Source of the DNA: CALFVT01 sp964513675 | GTDB taxonomy: Bacteria; Pseudomonadota; Alphaproteobacteria; Caulobacterales; Maricaulaceae | Reading direction: 5' to 3' | DNA length: 64,000 bases | NCBI GenBank assembly: GCA_964513675.1 | Contig: CAZEOD010000008.1 | Span: forward strand, 9,843-73,842 | Shown: positions 1 to 9,240 of the stretch, in pieces | How the letters are laid out: each line of letters opens with the position of its first letter | Position numbering within the stretch: the first letter of the stretch is position 1 | The notes under the pieces: model-generated | Seen by the model: the letters and a program-made list of their open reading frames with translations, nothing else | What the model was told of the DNA's origin: nothing | The model's database searches: none | Translations under genes and position numbers: made by a program

Positions 1-1
1 T

Positions 2-1726
2 ATTATCAAAATCGCCTTCAACTTATCAAAATCCGGGGCTTTATGCTATACGGCTGGGACGGATGAATTTTTCATTGAAAGCCCTTATCTTGAGCGCATT
101 TTAACCCCTGAAGAACATTCGGCCGTCAGAAATGAAGGTATGTTTGCAATTATTCACCCCAATGATCGTGAGTCATCGCGTGAAATATTTATCCGCTCAC
201 TGGTGTCAAAAATTCCTATCAGTAAGAATATTCGTATCAAGACGAAAAATCATGGGAACCTCTGGTTTAAATTCACGGGGCGTCTTGAAAAAAATAATGA
301 TGAAAAATTACGCCGGCATATTTTGACGTTTGAAGATGTGACGGAAGAGCTTAAAATACAAGAAAATCTACGCCAGCATATTCATAAGTCTGAGAATGAA
401 CTTAAAGAGCGCCTCGATTTCATTGCTAAACTGAGCCATGAGCTAAAAACGCCTATGAATGCGATTGTTGGGCTTTCCGACGCTCTCTTGCATGATGAAA
501 TAACGGATAAAACGCGCAAAAAACTAGAATTAATACAGCTTTCATCCGGTAATCTTCTCGGCATGTTGGATGACACCCTCAATCACGCCAAACTGAAAAG
601 CGCAAATGCGACGTTAGATTTGCAATATGTTAACGCCAAAAAAGTTATCGGTGACATTTGCAAACTTTGGGAGCATCAGGCGCTTAAAAAAGGAACGATA
701 ATTCGCTTCCACCCTAATAAAAGCCTGCCAAAATTGATAAAGCTTGATTCCATTCGAATAGGTCAATGTTTGAACAACTTGCTATCAAATGCCTCTAAAT
801 TTACAGAATATGGCCAGATAGACGTTATTATTCAGCCTCATTATGCTGAAAATAAGCCAGACCAACTCGCGATTGCCGTACGTGATACGGGTATAGGTAT
901 GACAAAAGAGCAGCAAAACAAAGTTTTTGATGCTTATAAACAAGCAAATGAAACCATATCAACGCGCTTCGGCGGCACAGGTCTGGGCTTGAGCATTACC
1001 AAAGACCTCGTTAAATTAATGGGCGGCGAGATTACAGTTATCTCTAAACCCGAAAAAGGCAGTATGTTTTTAATCGTTCTTCCAATGGACGCTCACGCCG
1101 ATGCAAACACGCAAACGCCAGAAACAGCCATAACGCCGCCCCTACCGCAGCAAAAATTCGATGCAGCTGAAAAACTTGCTATAGCGCACCGCAACGAAAC
1201 TAATGACATCAGCAAATCTCCGCTGGAAACCAAAAGAGTTTCGAAACAGCCTTTCATTCAAGACGGTGATGCATATTCACCGGCTAAAAAAATAATAAGA
1301 AAGGCGGCTATTAATGCCGGCGAGCTTGAAAAACTGAACATCCTTGTCGTTGACGATAATGAAACTAATCATATCGTCATGTCGTCACTCCTCGAAAATG
1401 TTGTGGGCGGAATTTATTCGGCTTATAATGGACAAGAAGCGCTAAACGTTCTGGCTGTTGAGCATATTGATGTTGTGTTAATGGATATTCACATGCCGGT
1501 TATGGACGGCATTGAAGCCACTATTGCCATTCGTCAAAGCCCAGAGGCCTTTTCTAATGTCCGTATTATCGCCTTAACCGCCGATCCTCAATATCAACAG
1601 CAAAGACTCTGCGTCAATATTGGCATGGACGAAGCGATCGCAAAGCCCGTCAAGCTTGTTGACCTCATTGATATTATCAAGAAAACGCTCGCAGCCCCCG
1701 TCAATATGCTTTCAAAAGCGAGCTAA
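2..1726 (+). CDS. Hybrid sensor histidine kinase/response regulator, 5'-truncated by the window edge
   Basis: The frame is open to the first base, so the N-terminus lies upstream; an internal ATG at 140 is not the real start. About 574 residues are visible. A PAS-like sensory segment comes first, followed by a HisKA domain with the phospho-acceptor His in SHELKTPMNA (visible residue about 146). The HATPase has N box NLLSNASKFT, G1 DTGIGM and G2 GGTGLGL. A linker follows, then a C-terminal receiver domain (NILVVDDNETN, acceptor Asp in VLMDIHMPVMDG, conserved Thr in IIALTAD). The signal is not identifiable. No transmembrane segment lies in the visible part, so it may be cytosolic or anchored upstream. 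It is convergent with the acyl-CoA operon, 29 bp away. Confidence 0.93.
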   Translation: MIKIAFNLSKSGALCYTAGTDEFFIESPYLERILTPEEHSAVRNEGMFAIIHPNDRESSREIFIRSLVSKIPISKNIRIKTKNHGNLWFKFTGRLEKNNDEKLRRHILTFEDVTEELKIQENLRQHIHKSENELKERLDFIAKLSHELKTPMNAIVGLSDALLHDEITDKTRKKLELIQLSSGNLLGMLDDTLNHAKLKSANATLDLQYVNAKKVIGDICKLWEHQALKKGTIIRFHPNKSLPKLIKLDSIRIGQCLNNLLSNASKFTEYGQIDVIIQPHYAENKPDQLAIAVRDTGIGMTKEQQNKVFDAYKQANETISTRFGGTGLGLSITKDLVKLMGGEITVISKPEKGSMFLIVLPMDAHADANTQTPETAITPPLPQQKFDAAEKLAIAHRNETNDISKSPLETKRVSKQPFIQDGDAYSPAKKIIRKAAINAGELEKLNILVVDDNETNHIVMSSLLENVVGGIYSAYNGQEALNVLAVEHIDVVLMDIHMPVMDGIEATIAIRQSPEAFSNVRIIALTADPQYQQQRLCVNIGMDEAIAKPVKLVDLIDIIKKTLAAPVNMLSKAS

Positions 1727-1755
1727 TAAAGATCGCCTTATAATTAGCTTTAGGT

Positions 1756-2988
1756 CTAGTTTTTATAAGCCTTAAGCTCTTTACGGGCCACCTGCATACG
1801 GTGAACAGCGTCAGGGCCATCGGCAAAGCGAAGCGTGCGAAGTCCAACCCACATTTGAGCCAGCGGTGTATCTTGAGACACGCCCGTTCCGCCCCACATC
1901 TGCATGGCTTCATCAACAACATGAAGCGCCATTTGCGGCGCAGCAACTTTGATTTGGGAGATATAAGGCGCAGCGGCGCGCGGATCACCTTGGTCCATCA
2001 TCCACGCCGCTTTCAGGCAGAGAAGCCGCGCTTGCTCAATCCGAATACGGCAATCAGCAATAATATCGTAATTAGCGCCCAGTTTCGCGAGGGGCTTTCC
2101 GAATGCTGTCCGGTTATAAGCCCGCTCACACATCAGTTCCAAGGCCCGTTCCGCCTGACCAATAGCGCGCATACAGTGATGGATACGGCCCGGCCCAAGG
2201 CGGCCCTGACTCACTTCAAACCCGCGGCCTTCACCGAGCAATAAAGCCGATTCAGGCACACGCACATTCGTAAACCGAATATGCATATGGCCGTGGGGCG
2301 CATCATCATGCCCAAAAACGGTCATGGGACGTAATATCTCAACGCCCTCTGAGTCGGCTTGAACAACAAACATAGAATGTTGCTGATGCCGTGTTCCTTC
2401 ATCCCGGCCGGCTGTGCGGGCCATTAAAATATAAACCTGACAGCGCGGATCCCCGGCCCCTGATGACCAATATTTCTCTCCGTTAAAAACCCACTCATTT
2501 CCCTCTTTAACAGCCGAAAATTCAAGGTTTGTTGCATCAGATGACGCCACGGCGGGTTCAGTCATTAGATAGGCAGAGCGGATTTCACCGTTTAGCAAAG
2601 GCTTAAGCCATCTCTCTTTATGCTCTTCTGTGCCGTAACGTTCGAAAACTTCCATATTGCCAGTATCCGGCGCGCTACAATTAAATATTTCAGGGCCTAA
2701 AATACACCAACCCATTTGCTCAGCCAGATAGGCATATTCAACCGTCGACAAGCCATAACCCCGGTCGGAATCTGTGAGCCAGAAATTCCATAATTTCTTC
2801 TCGCGCGCCTCGGCCTTTAGCGTTTCGCGAATTTCTGTTTGGCGATCTGTAAAAACGAAACGGTCGCCAGCCTTACCTATTTCTGAATGATATTCTGCAT
2901 CCGCAGCGATTATCTTATTTTGCATCATGTCGCGCACTTGCGCATGAATAGGCCGAAGCCGCTCTGTCATTCCTAAATCCATCGACAT
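1756..2988 (-). CDS. Acyl-CoA dehydrogenase, ACAD10/11-like
   Basis: FAD-dependent alpha,beta-dehydrogenation of an acyl-CoA; the substrate is unknown. The 410 residues fit a full-length ACAD. Visible landmarks are MTEPAVASSDATN and WVFNGEKYWSSGAG of the flavin/substrate core, and the C-terminal FADGPDAVH where classical enzymes have YEGTS, which is typical of the ACAD10/11 subgroup. In eukaryotic ACAD10/11 this domain is fused to an APH-like kinase domain; here the kinase is a separate gene in the same operon (5308-6394), which supports the subgroup call. It is the last gene of a six-gene minus-strand operon, 9 bp after the preceding dehydrogenase. Confidence 0.93.
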   Translation of the reverse strand: MSMDLGMTERLRPIHAQVRDMMQNKIIAADAEYHSEIGKAGDRFVFTDRQTEIRETLKAEAREKKLWNFWLTDSDRGYGLSTVEYAYLAEQMGWCILGPEIFNCSAPDTGNMEVFERYGTEEHKERWLKPLLNGEIRSAYLMTEPAVASSDATNLEFSAVKEGNEWVFNGEKYWSSGAGDPRCQVYILMARTAGRDEGTRHQQHSMFVVQADSEGVEILRPMTVFGHDDAPHGHMHIRFTNVRVPESALLLGEGRGFEVSQGRLGPGRIHHCMRAIGQAERALELMCERAYNRTAFGKPLAKLGANYDIIADCRIRIEQARLLCLKAAWMMDQGDPRAAAPYISQIKVAAPQMALHVVDEAMQMWGGTGVSQDTPLAQMWVGLRTLRFADGPDAVHRMQVARKELKAYKN

Positions 2989-2997
2989 GATCTCTCC

Positions 2998-4122
2998 TTA
3001 AAAGCCTTTCATCCGGCCTAATTGATCCAGATGATAATTCTCATCCCCAAATAATTCCTGCGCAGCCCGAATACGTTTGAGGAAAAGTCCAATATCATAT
3101 TCATCTGTCATACCCACGCCGCCAAACATTTGCACGCCTTCTAATCCAGCCAGCTTTGCAACACTGCCGAGTTTAGCCTTCGCCATAGCTACAGCGGCAG
3201 GCGCATCTTCGGACTGTGAATCCAGCGCGGTCAGCGCCGCGAGAACCGCCGAGCGCGCGATTTCTAATTCGCAATATAAATGAGAAGCCCGATGTTGAAG
3301 GGCTTGAAACCGTCCAATTTCAGTTCCAAATTGTTTACGCTCTTTCAAATAATCAGTGGTCAATTTAAAGGCCTGTCCACCGGCCCCTAACAGCTCAGCG
3401 CTTACAACGGCGCGGCCTGCATTCAAAACAATGTCTAAAACATCGCCGCCTTCATCAACTTCGCCAATAACAGCATCTGCCGTTACATCGACATCGTTAA
3501 ATTCTATACGCGCCGCATTGCGGCTATCAACCATTATTACGCGCTCTGTCTCTAGGCCCTTCGATTTCGGGTCGACAAGAAATAGCGTGATTTTATCATC
3601 CGACGTCTTCGCCGCCACAATGAGGTGGTCAGCGATATGGCCATCAACGACCATGGATTTCTCGCCGTTCAGTTTAAAGCCGTTCCCCGAACGCGTTGCC
3701 GTCATCTCCATCAGGCGCGGATTATGCTTTCGCCCCTCATCTACGGCTAGGGCCATGATTGTTTCGCCAGAGGCCAGCTTTGGTAGCCATTCCGATTTCT
3801 GCGCCTCTGACCCAGCGGTTTTCACGGCCGTTGCCGCTAAAATGGCCGATGATAAAAACGGAGACGCCGTCAGGTTTTTACCCATCTCAACGGCAACAAG
3901 ACCCGCTGCCATATGGCCCATATCGACACCGCCATGTTCTTCAGGAATAATAACGCCGGCAAAGCCCATAGCGGCCATTTCGGCCCAAAGGCTGCGGTCA
4001 ATTCCGTCTTGGCTGCGCTCATCGCGCAATTTACGCATCGACGTTACAGGTGACTTTTCGGCAAAAAAACCTTCCGCACTTTCGGATAAAAGTTTTTCGT
4101 CTTCATTTAAAACAAGCGCCAT
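2998..4122 (-). CDS. Acyl-CoA dehydrogenase family protein, probable non-catalytic-type partner subunit
   Basis: A 374-residue ACAD-fold protein. The core is recognisable (FKLNGEKSMVVDGHIADHLIV; GVGMTDEYDIGLFLKRI near the C-terminus), but the GTSxxQ active-site segment of typical ACADs is absent; the chain ends in AQELFGDENYHLDQLGRM. This pattern fits the beta-type subunits of heterotetrameric ACADs such as the FadE/ChsE pairs of steroid degradation. The adjacent gene (4126-5304, 3 bp upstream) keeps that segment and is the likely alpha partner. Pairing and substrate are inferred; the ACAD fold is not in doubt. Confidence 0.9.
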   Translation of the reverse strand: MALVLNEDEKLLSESAEGFFAEKSPVTSMRKLRDERSQDGIDRSLWAEMAAMGFAGVIIPEEHGGVDMGHMAAGLVAVEMGKNLTASPFLSSAILAATAVKTAGSEAQKSEWLPKLASGETIMALAVDEGRKHNPRLMEMTATRSGNGFKLNGEKSMVVDGHIADHLIVAAKTSDDKITLFLVDPKSKGLETERVIMVDSRNAARIEFNDVDVTADAVIGEVDEGGDVLDIVLNAGRAVVSAELLGAGGQAFKLTTDYLKERKQFGTEIGRFQALQHRASHLYCELEIARSAVLAALTALDSQSEDAPAAVAMAKAKLGSVAKLAGLEGVQMFGGVGMTDEYDIGLFLKRIRAAQELFGDENYHLDQLGRMKGF

Positions 4123-4125
4123 TCC

Positions 4126-5304
4126 CTAGGCTCCCGGAAGCTGTAAAATATGTTTAGAAATAATATTAAGCTGCACTTCCGACGTGCCGCCCTCAATAGA
4201 GTTGGCTTTGGTTCGCAGCCATGAGCGTGCCAATCGCCCGTCATCAGACCGCTCGCCTTCCCATTCAAGCCCCTCATAACCGGCGCTATCCATCATGATT
4301 TCAAACCGCCGCTTATTTAGCTCCGTACCGTAATATTTCAGCATAGACGAATCAGCGCCCAGACTTGCCCCTGCTTTTGCTTCACCGAGCTTACGCGCCA
4401 TTGTTTGATTAAAAGCCCATTCATCGACTTCAGCTTGAAGGATTTTTGCGCGTAAAACACTATCTGCAAGCTTCCCGTCTTCAAGGCCAATCATTGCTGC
4501 TGCAATTTCATGCATAGGCCGCGTAACGCCGCTTTGATCGCCAATCATTTCGCGCTCATGGGTGAGAAGATATTTCGCGATTGACCAACCTTTATCAAGC
4601 TCTCCAACAAGATTAGCCTTGGGCACTTTAACGTCATCAAAAAATGTTTCGCAAAAGGGCGAGCGGCCAGAGATGAGCTTAATCGGCCGTGTTGTTACGC
4701 CCGGCGTTTCCATATCAAACAGCACAAAACTAATACCGTGATGTTTCTTGCCCGAATTATCCGTTCTAACGAGGCAAAAAATCCAGTCGGCTTTATCCGC
4801 ATAGGACGTCCAAACTTTTTGGCCATTAACGATCCAATGATCGCCCATATCTTCGGCTTTCGTTGCTAAAGACGCCAAATCTGATCCCGCATTGGGTTCG
4901 GAATAGCCTTGGCACCAGCGAATTTCCCCGCCGGCAATTTTTGGCAAATGCTCAAGCTTTTGCGCCTCAGTTCCGAATTTCAATAAAGCTGGCCCTAACA
5001 TCCAAATGCCAAAGCTTGATAGCGGCGAGCGCGCATTTATCCGCTTCATTTCCTTGGCTAAAATCTTAGCTTCAGCTTTGGACAAACCGCCCCCGCCATA
5101 TTCTTTCGGCCATGTCGGAACCGTCCAGCCTCTCGCGGACATACGCTCAAGCCAAAGCTTTTGCGCTGTGTTTTTAAAGCTAAATTTACGCCCACCCCAG
5201 CAGGCATCATCTTCGCCTTTGACGGGTAAACGCATCTCCGCAGGACAATTATCTTCAAGCCAAGCCCGTGTATCTTTTTGAAACTGTTCAAGATCGGTCA
5301 TCAT
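4126..5304 (-). CDS. Acyl-CoA dehydrogenase family protein, probable catalytic partner
   Basis: A 392-residue ACAD. It shows WCQGYSEPNAGSDLAS and HWIVNGQKVWTSYA of the flavin-binding region and a C-terminal EGGTSEVQLNIISKHIL, which aligns with the active-site loop of the FadE-type family. It probably forms an alpha2beta2 complex with the 2998-4122 product. Two ATG codons are in tandem (5304 and 5301); an AGGA-like ribosome site sits at better distance from the second, so the start may be 5301. Both the upstream APH-like gene and the downstream dehydrogenase are 3 bp away, implying one transcript. Confidence 0.93.
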   Translation of the reverse strand: MMTDLEQFQKDTRAWLEDNCPAEMRLPVKGEDDACWGGRKFSFKNTAQKLWLERMSARGWTVPTWPKEYGGGGLSKAEAKILAKEMKRINARSPLSSFGIWMLGPALLKFGTEAQKLEHLPKIAGGEIRWCQGYSEPNAGSDLASLATKAEDMGDHWIVNGQKVWTSYADKADWIFCLVRTDNSGKKHHGISFVLFDMETPGVTTRPIKLISGRSPFCETFFDDVKVPKANLVGELDKGWSIAKYLLTHEREMIGDQSGVTRPMHEIAAAMIGLEDGKLADSVLRAKILQAEVDEWAFNQTMARKLGEAKAGASLGADSSMLKYYGTELNKRRFEIMMDSAGYEGLEWEGERSDDGRLARSWLRTKANSIEGGTSEVQLNIISKHILQLPGA

Positions 5305-5307
5305 ATC

Positions 5308-6394
5308 CTATAACGCTCCTGTTTTTATCTTAAGCCGCGCTAATTGGCCGAGCGCATTTGTCATCATACCGTAAGCTTTAAATCGGGGATTATCCGTTTG
5401 GCCGTGGTAATAGCGGTAATAAATCTGCTGAATAATAACGGCCAAACGCCATATTCCGTAAATATAATAAAACTGAAACCCGTCCTTATTAATGGGGCAA
5501 TGCGCAGCATATTCATCCAAAAACTCTTGGCGCGTCATCATGCCCGGCGCCATACAGGGCTGCCGAACCGTCATTTTCATAAAGTCTGGATCATCCGCCT
5601 GTATCCAATAGGCCAAGGTATTTCCCAAATCCATGAGCGGATCCCCTAAGGCGGAAATTTCCCAGTCTAATATAGCCTTAATTTGTGCCGGGTCATCACG
5701 GTCTAAAATACAATTATCAATACGGAAATCACCATGGAGCAGACCGACGCCCTGCTCTTTATCGGGGCGATTATCTTCGAGCCACTGGCAAATATCTTCA
5801 AATTTTTCGACGTCATCCGTCCACGCCTTGGCCCAGCGTTTATTCCATCCTAATATCTGGCGCTCGACATAACCCTGCGGCTTTCCAAAATCACCCAAAC
5901 CGGCCGCTTCATAATCAACATTATGCAAATCAACTAACCGCTTGATAAAGGTCTCGTTTAGAGCCCGCGCTTTCGCCGCGTCCCAGTTCCAGCTGTCAGG
6001 GATATCTTTATGGATCAAATGCCCTTCGGCGCGCTCCATAACGTAAAATTCGGCGCCTATATGGGCCTCATCATCTGTATAAAATAATGTCTTTGCAACA
6101 TAAGGATAGACGGGCTGCAAAGCGGTTTGAATACGATATTCGCGGTGCATGTCATGCCCCCCTTTTGGAATATAACCAAAAGGCGGACGCCGCAGCACAA
6201 AGCGTTGCTCTGCATAGTCGATAGCATAGGTCAAATTTGATGCACCGCTATTATATNNNNNNNNNNCTATTATATTGCGCAATAGCGGGAGCCGATTTGA
6301 TATCAGGACGCTTCGCTTTAATTAACGCATCAACCGCGTCGATATTAAGCTCCTCGCCCTCACGCACGGCAACTGTCGGATTATTAGAGGCCAT
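5308..6394 (-). CDS. Aminoglycoside-phosphotransferase-like kinase (ACAD10/11-associated), interrupted by an assembly gap
   Basis: An APH/choline-kinase-fold protein with the catalytic loop LLHGDFRIDN and the metal-binding AILDWEISALGDPLMDLG. The N-terminal SGASNLTY motif is that of the APH domain in ACAD10/11, where it is thought to phosphorylate 4-hydroxyacyl-CoA. A 10-N run (6257-6266) breaks the frame. CTATTATAT occurs on both sides of the N run, and collapsing N plus one copy (19 bases) gives a continuous 355-residue frame starting with ATG at 6394. That ATG overlaps the stop of the upstream SDR (TAATG), so translation is probably coupled. A start just inside the gap is an artefact. Confidence 0.92.
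6257..6266. other. Assembly gap (10 N), probably spurious
   Basis: The nine bases before the N run (6248-6256) are identical to the nine after it (6267-6275). Merging them restores the reading frame of the kinase gene and a conserved motif, so no sequence is likely to be missing. Confidence 0.9.
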
Positions 6395-7152
6395 TAAATA
6401 ACGGCGCCGCCGTCAACAACCATACCCTGACCTGTAAAATAGCTCGCCTCATCTGAGACCATAAAGAGAACTGCGCCCACCATTTCTTCGGGCTGAGCCA
6501 TACGTTTTAGCGATAAGTTCAGGTTCATATATGTTTCCATCATAGGATTACCTTTAAGCGATTCAGCGATTTTCGTATCCGTAAAGCCCGGCAGAAGCGC
6601 ATTTACGCGTATGCCCTGCTGGGAATATTCCTTTGCGAAACCCTTCGTCATATTAATCATCGCGGCTTTGGTCATACCGTAAACAACGCGCATAATTCCG
6701 GGCTGTATGCCGTCAATCGACGCAACATTCACAACAGATCCGCCGCCCGATTCCAGCATTAACGGGATCGCTTTTGCCGTGAGGTAAAATGGCCCCTTAA
6801 GGTTTACATCCATCGTTTTATCATAGGCCCATTCGGGCGTTTCATGCGCTGCGCCAAAATATGGGTTCGTCGCGCCGTTATTAATTAAGATATTCAGGCC
6901 GCCATGCTTAGCTTTAATCTCAGCCAAAGCCGCATCATGCGTGTCGATTTCGCCGAGATGCAAAACCATAGCATCCGCCTTGCCGCCCTTCGCGCGGATA
7001 TCGGCCGCAACGGCCTCGCAAGGCTCGAGCTTACGGCTAGCGCAAATAACTGTCGCCCCATGCTCAGCGAGGCCGTGAGCAACCGCCTCACCTATTCCCC
7101 GCGATGCGCCCGCCACTAAGGCAATTTTACCCGTTAAATCAAACCGTGCCAT
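6394..7152 (-). CDS. SDR family oxidoreductase
   Basis: A classical short-chain dehydrogenase of 252 residues. The cofactor motif is GASRGIG (about residues 16-22), the NNAG equivalent is NNGAT, and the catalytic triad is Ser in VASIDG with Tyr/Lys in YGMTKA. The C-terminal VNALLPGFTDT and FTGQGMVVDGG are typical. It probably uses NAD(H) or NADP(H) for a hydroxyacyl/ketoacyl step of the pathway encoded by this operon. The stop codon overlaps the ATG of the kinase gene. It is 23 bp downstream of a second SDR. The exact substrate cannot be read from sequence. Confidence 0.93.
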   Translation of the reverse strand: MARFDLTGKIALVAGASRGIGEAVAHGLAEHGATVICASRKLEPCEAVAADIRAKGGKADAMVLHLGEIDTHDAALAEIKAKHGGLNILINNGATNPYFGAAHETPEWAYDKTMDVNLKGPFYLTAKAIPLMLESGGGSVVNVASIDGIQPGIMRVVYGMTKAAMINMTKGFAKEYSQQGIRVNALLPGFTDTKIAESLKGNPMMETYMNLNLSLKRMAQPEEMVGAVLFMVSDEASYFTGQGMVVDGGAVI

Positions 7153-7175
7153 AATAGCTCCTTACTCTTTTTCGC

Positions 7176-7952
7176 TTAAAGCGGAATATTCTCAGACTTT
7201 ATAGATTGACGATATTTATTCATCCCATCAAGCCAAGCATCATGGTCATGCGCCCGCCCCATTGTATATTTTTTGACAACCTTATGCGGCAAAACAAGGA
7301 AGCTATCCGTCTTCATTGCCGCAAGCAGAGCATTAGAAACGTCAACAGGTTCTAACAGCTCATCCTGCCCATTTTCAGCCATTTCCATGCCCTTTGTCAT
7401 ATTCGTGCGGACATATTGCGGGCATATACAATGCGCTTTAACGCCGTGATGCGCATGTTCTATAGCGATACTCTCTGCAAATGCGACCGCCGCATGTTTC
7501 GTCGCTGTATAGCTCGCACTTCCGACTTGGTTTAACAGCCCCGCAGCAGAGGCGGTAATAATAAACCGTCCTCGCTTCTCTTCGAGCCAGCGCGGCATAA
7601 GGCAGCGCGCAGCATAGACGCTGCTCATAACATTAACCTGCCAGCTTAGCTCCCACCCTTTATTGCTTGCCCCCGCAACATGAGGGCCGTCGCCAAAACC
7701 AACACCTGCATTTGAGACAAACACATCGATCGGCCCTAAATCGGCTTCTACAGCATCAATAAAGGCTATGACATTTTCGTCTTTCGAAACATCGCAACCA
7801 TAAGCCTGCGCTCCGATTTCTTTTGCAACCGCATCAGGTGAGCTGCGGTCACTAATCGCGACTTTTGCGCCCTGAGCGATAAACATTTCAGCAATAGCCC
7901 GGCCAATTCCGCCCGTCGCGCCAGTAATGGCAACAATTTGATTTTCGAACAT
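7176..7952 (-). CDS. SDR family oxidoreductase, first gene of the acyl-CoA operon
   Basis: 258 residues with TGATGGIG near the N-terminus (about 10-17), SNAGVGF in place of NNAG, and catalytic Ser/Tyr/Lys in ITASAAG and SYTATKHA. The frame is open for 62 codons upstream, but the ATG at 7952 is chosen: a strong GGGGAAG site lies just before it, the homologous Rossmann start follows at once, and the longer form would run into the divergent DUF3667 gene. It is distinct from the neighbouring SDR and is likely a second dehydrogenase step of the same catabolic route. Confidence 0.92.
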   Translation of the reverse strand: MFENQIVAITGATGGIGRAIAEMFIAQGAKVAISDRSSPDAVAKEIGAQAYGCDVSKDENVIAFIDAVEADLGPIDVFVSNAGVGFGDGPHVAGASNKGWELSWQVNVMSSVYAARCLMPRWLEEKRGRFIITASAAGLLNQVGSASYTATKHAAVAFAESIAIEHAHHGVKAHCICPQYVRTNMTKGMEMAENGQDELLEPVDVSNALLAAMKTDSFLVLPHKVVKKYTMGRAHDHDAWLDGMNKYRQSIKSENIPL

Positions 7953-8003
7953 ATCTTCCCCGAAATTATAAGTTATGATAAACCAATATTTATGAGTTTT
8001 ATA

Positions 8004-8027
8004 TGCAACAAATTGCGCATGGTTGCA
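8004..8027. promoter_or_regulatory. Inverted repeat TGCAAC-N12-GTTGCA, candidate operator
   Basis: Perfect 6-bp arms (8004-8009 and 8022-8027) lie in the 112-bp divergent region between the acyl-CoA operon and the DUF3667 gene. The right arm is part of an 8-bp palindrome, GTTGCAAC. Spacing and place suit a dimeric TetR/FadR-type regulator, but no regulator gene is adjacent. Confidence 0.3.
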
Positions 8028-8064
8028 ACTGCATTTATAAATACTCAATATGCATGAGGGGATC

Positions 8065-9240
8065 ATGGAACCAACTGACATAAGTAGCGAGCTTCCACAT
8101 ATAGCGCCGCTGGACGCCGATAACATCCCCAATGACAACCAAGCGCATTATTGTTTCTCTTGCGAGGAGCCTATGCGCGGCGCTTATTGCATCGCTTGCG
8201 GGCAAAAAAATGATAATATGCGGCGGGGCGTTTTTAGCCTAATATGGGAGCTAATCACCTCTATTACCGCCATTGAAGGGCGTATTTGGCGCACATGGCG
8301 CGCGCTTTTATGTCAACCGGGCCGCGTTGCGCGTGAGTTTGCAAATGGCCGGCGAAGCCATTGGTCATCGCCAATCCGCGTTTATCTGGCCATGAGTATC
8401 TTACTTTTTGCCTTTATGGGCCTTACTAAAACGCATCTTTTTGGCGTTGACATAGATGTGCAGCCCAAAGACGGCATTACGAAACCCGTTGAAGACCTAA
8501 CCGCAAAAGATCTAACTATAGACGTGTCGAGCTATATATTCCCGCGCCAAAAAGATATTAATGAACGAAATAAAGATAAAAACTTTGATTTAATTGAGCT
8601 GAAAATAAACAGCTATACGGCGCAAGACATTAGCGCGCCTGATAGGTCCGAAGATAGGGCTGAAAAGAAAGAAAACAACAAACCGGAGACGGCCACCACA
8701 GAAAATATAGATAAAAATATAGATGAAAATGCAGGTGAAGATGAAGCCGACTTTAACGTTGATGATCTCAACATTCATATAAATAATCGCCGTATCGATT
8801 CCAGCCGCATAACAGGCCTTGTTATCGGCCTTGCAAAAAATCCTGTTATTTTAACAAATAGCTTTAATAAATGGCTGCCTCGTCTTATTTTTATACTCAT
8901 GCCCTTTACGATATTATTTTCCGCCCTCTTCATTCGCGGACGTGAAAATGCAATGCTATATGACCATTTAGTTCATGCGGCTTATCTACATGCCGTTGCT
9001 TTTTTATTCCTGTTTGTCGGCATTGTTTTATCACGCCTTATCCCCGCGGAGATGTTATTTAACGGCTTATTTATTTTACTACTTATCTATTTACCTTTGA
9101 GTTTAAAACGCATGTTTAACCGCGGCTGGATCAAAACCATTTGGACATCTTACGGTGTGGGCGCTGCTTATCTTATTTTTCTGCTAACCGGTTTATCCTT
9201 TGCCATCATCGTTGAAATTGGCGGCAGTTTAACCCGCTAA
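8065..9240 (+). CDS. DUF3667 domain-containing membrane protein
   Basis: About 391 residues. The N-terminal zinc-ribbon-like pairs CFSC and CIACGQ, followed by a segment ending in RPSHW-like GRRSHWSSPIRVYL, match DUF3667, a family of unknown function. One membrane helix follows at about residues 108-122. Then comes a long charged, Asp/Glu/Asn-rich extramembrane region (about 130-245) and a C-terminal block of four or so helices. The ATG at 8065 is preferred over one 15 bp upstream because GAGGGG precedes it at good distance. It diverges from the acyl-CoA operon and converges on the lysis-like pair, overlapping its end by 4 bp. Confidence 0.85.
   Translation: MEPTDISSELPHIAPLDADNIPNDNQAHYCFSCEEPMRGAYCIACGQKNDNMRRGVFSLIWELITSITAIEGRIWRTWRALLCQPGRVAREFANGRRSHWSSPIRVYLAMSILLFAFMGLTKTHLFGVDIDVQPKDGITKPVEDLTAKDLTIDVSSYIFPRQKDINERNKDKNFDLIELKINSYTAQDISAPDRSEDRAEKKENNKPETATTENIDKNIDENAGEDEADFNVDDLNIHINNRRIDSSRITGLVIGLAKNPVILTNSFNKWLPRLIFILMPFTILFSALFIRGRENAMLYDHLVHAAYLHAVAFLFLFVGIVLSRLIPAEMLFNGLFILLLIYLPLSLKRMFNRGWIKTIWTSYGVGAAYLIFLLTGLSFAIIVEIGGSLTR

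Noticed and set aside
3356..4129. Long open frame on the plus strand opposite an acyl-CoA dehydrogenase gene
   Set aside because: It is Ser/Pro/Arg-rich with no recognisable domain and lies wholly antisense to a well-conserved gene.
7953..8138. N-terminal extension of the SDR gene across the divergent intergenic region
   Set aside because: A strong ribosome site and the conserved fold begin at 7952; the extension overlaps the start of the DUF3667 gene.
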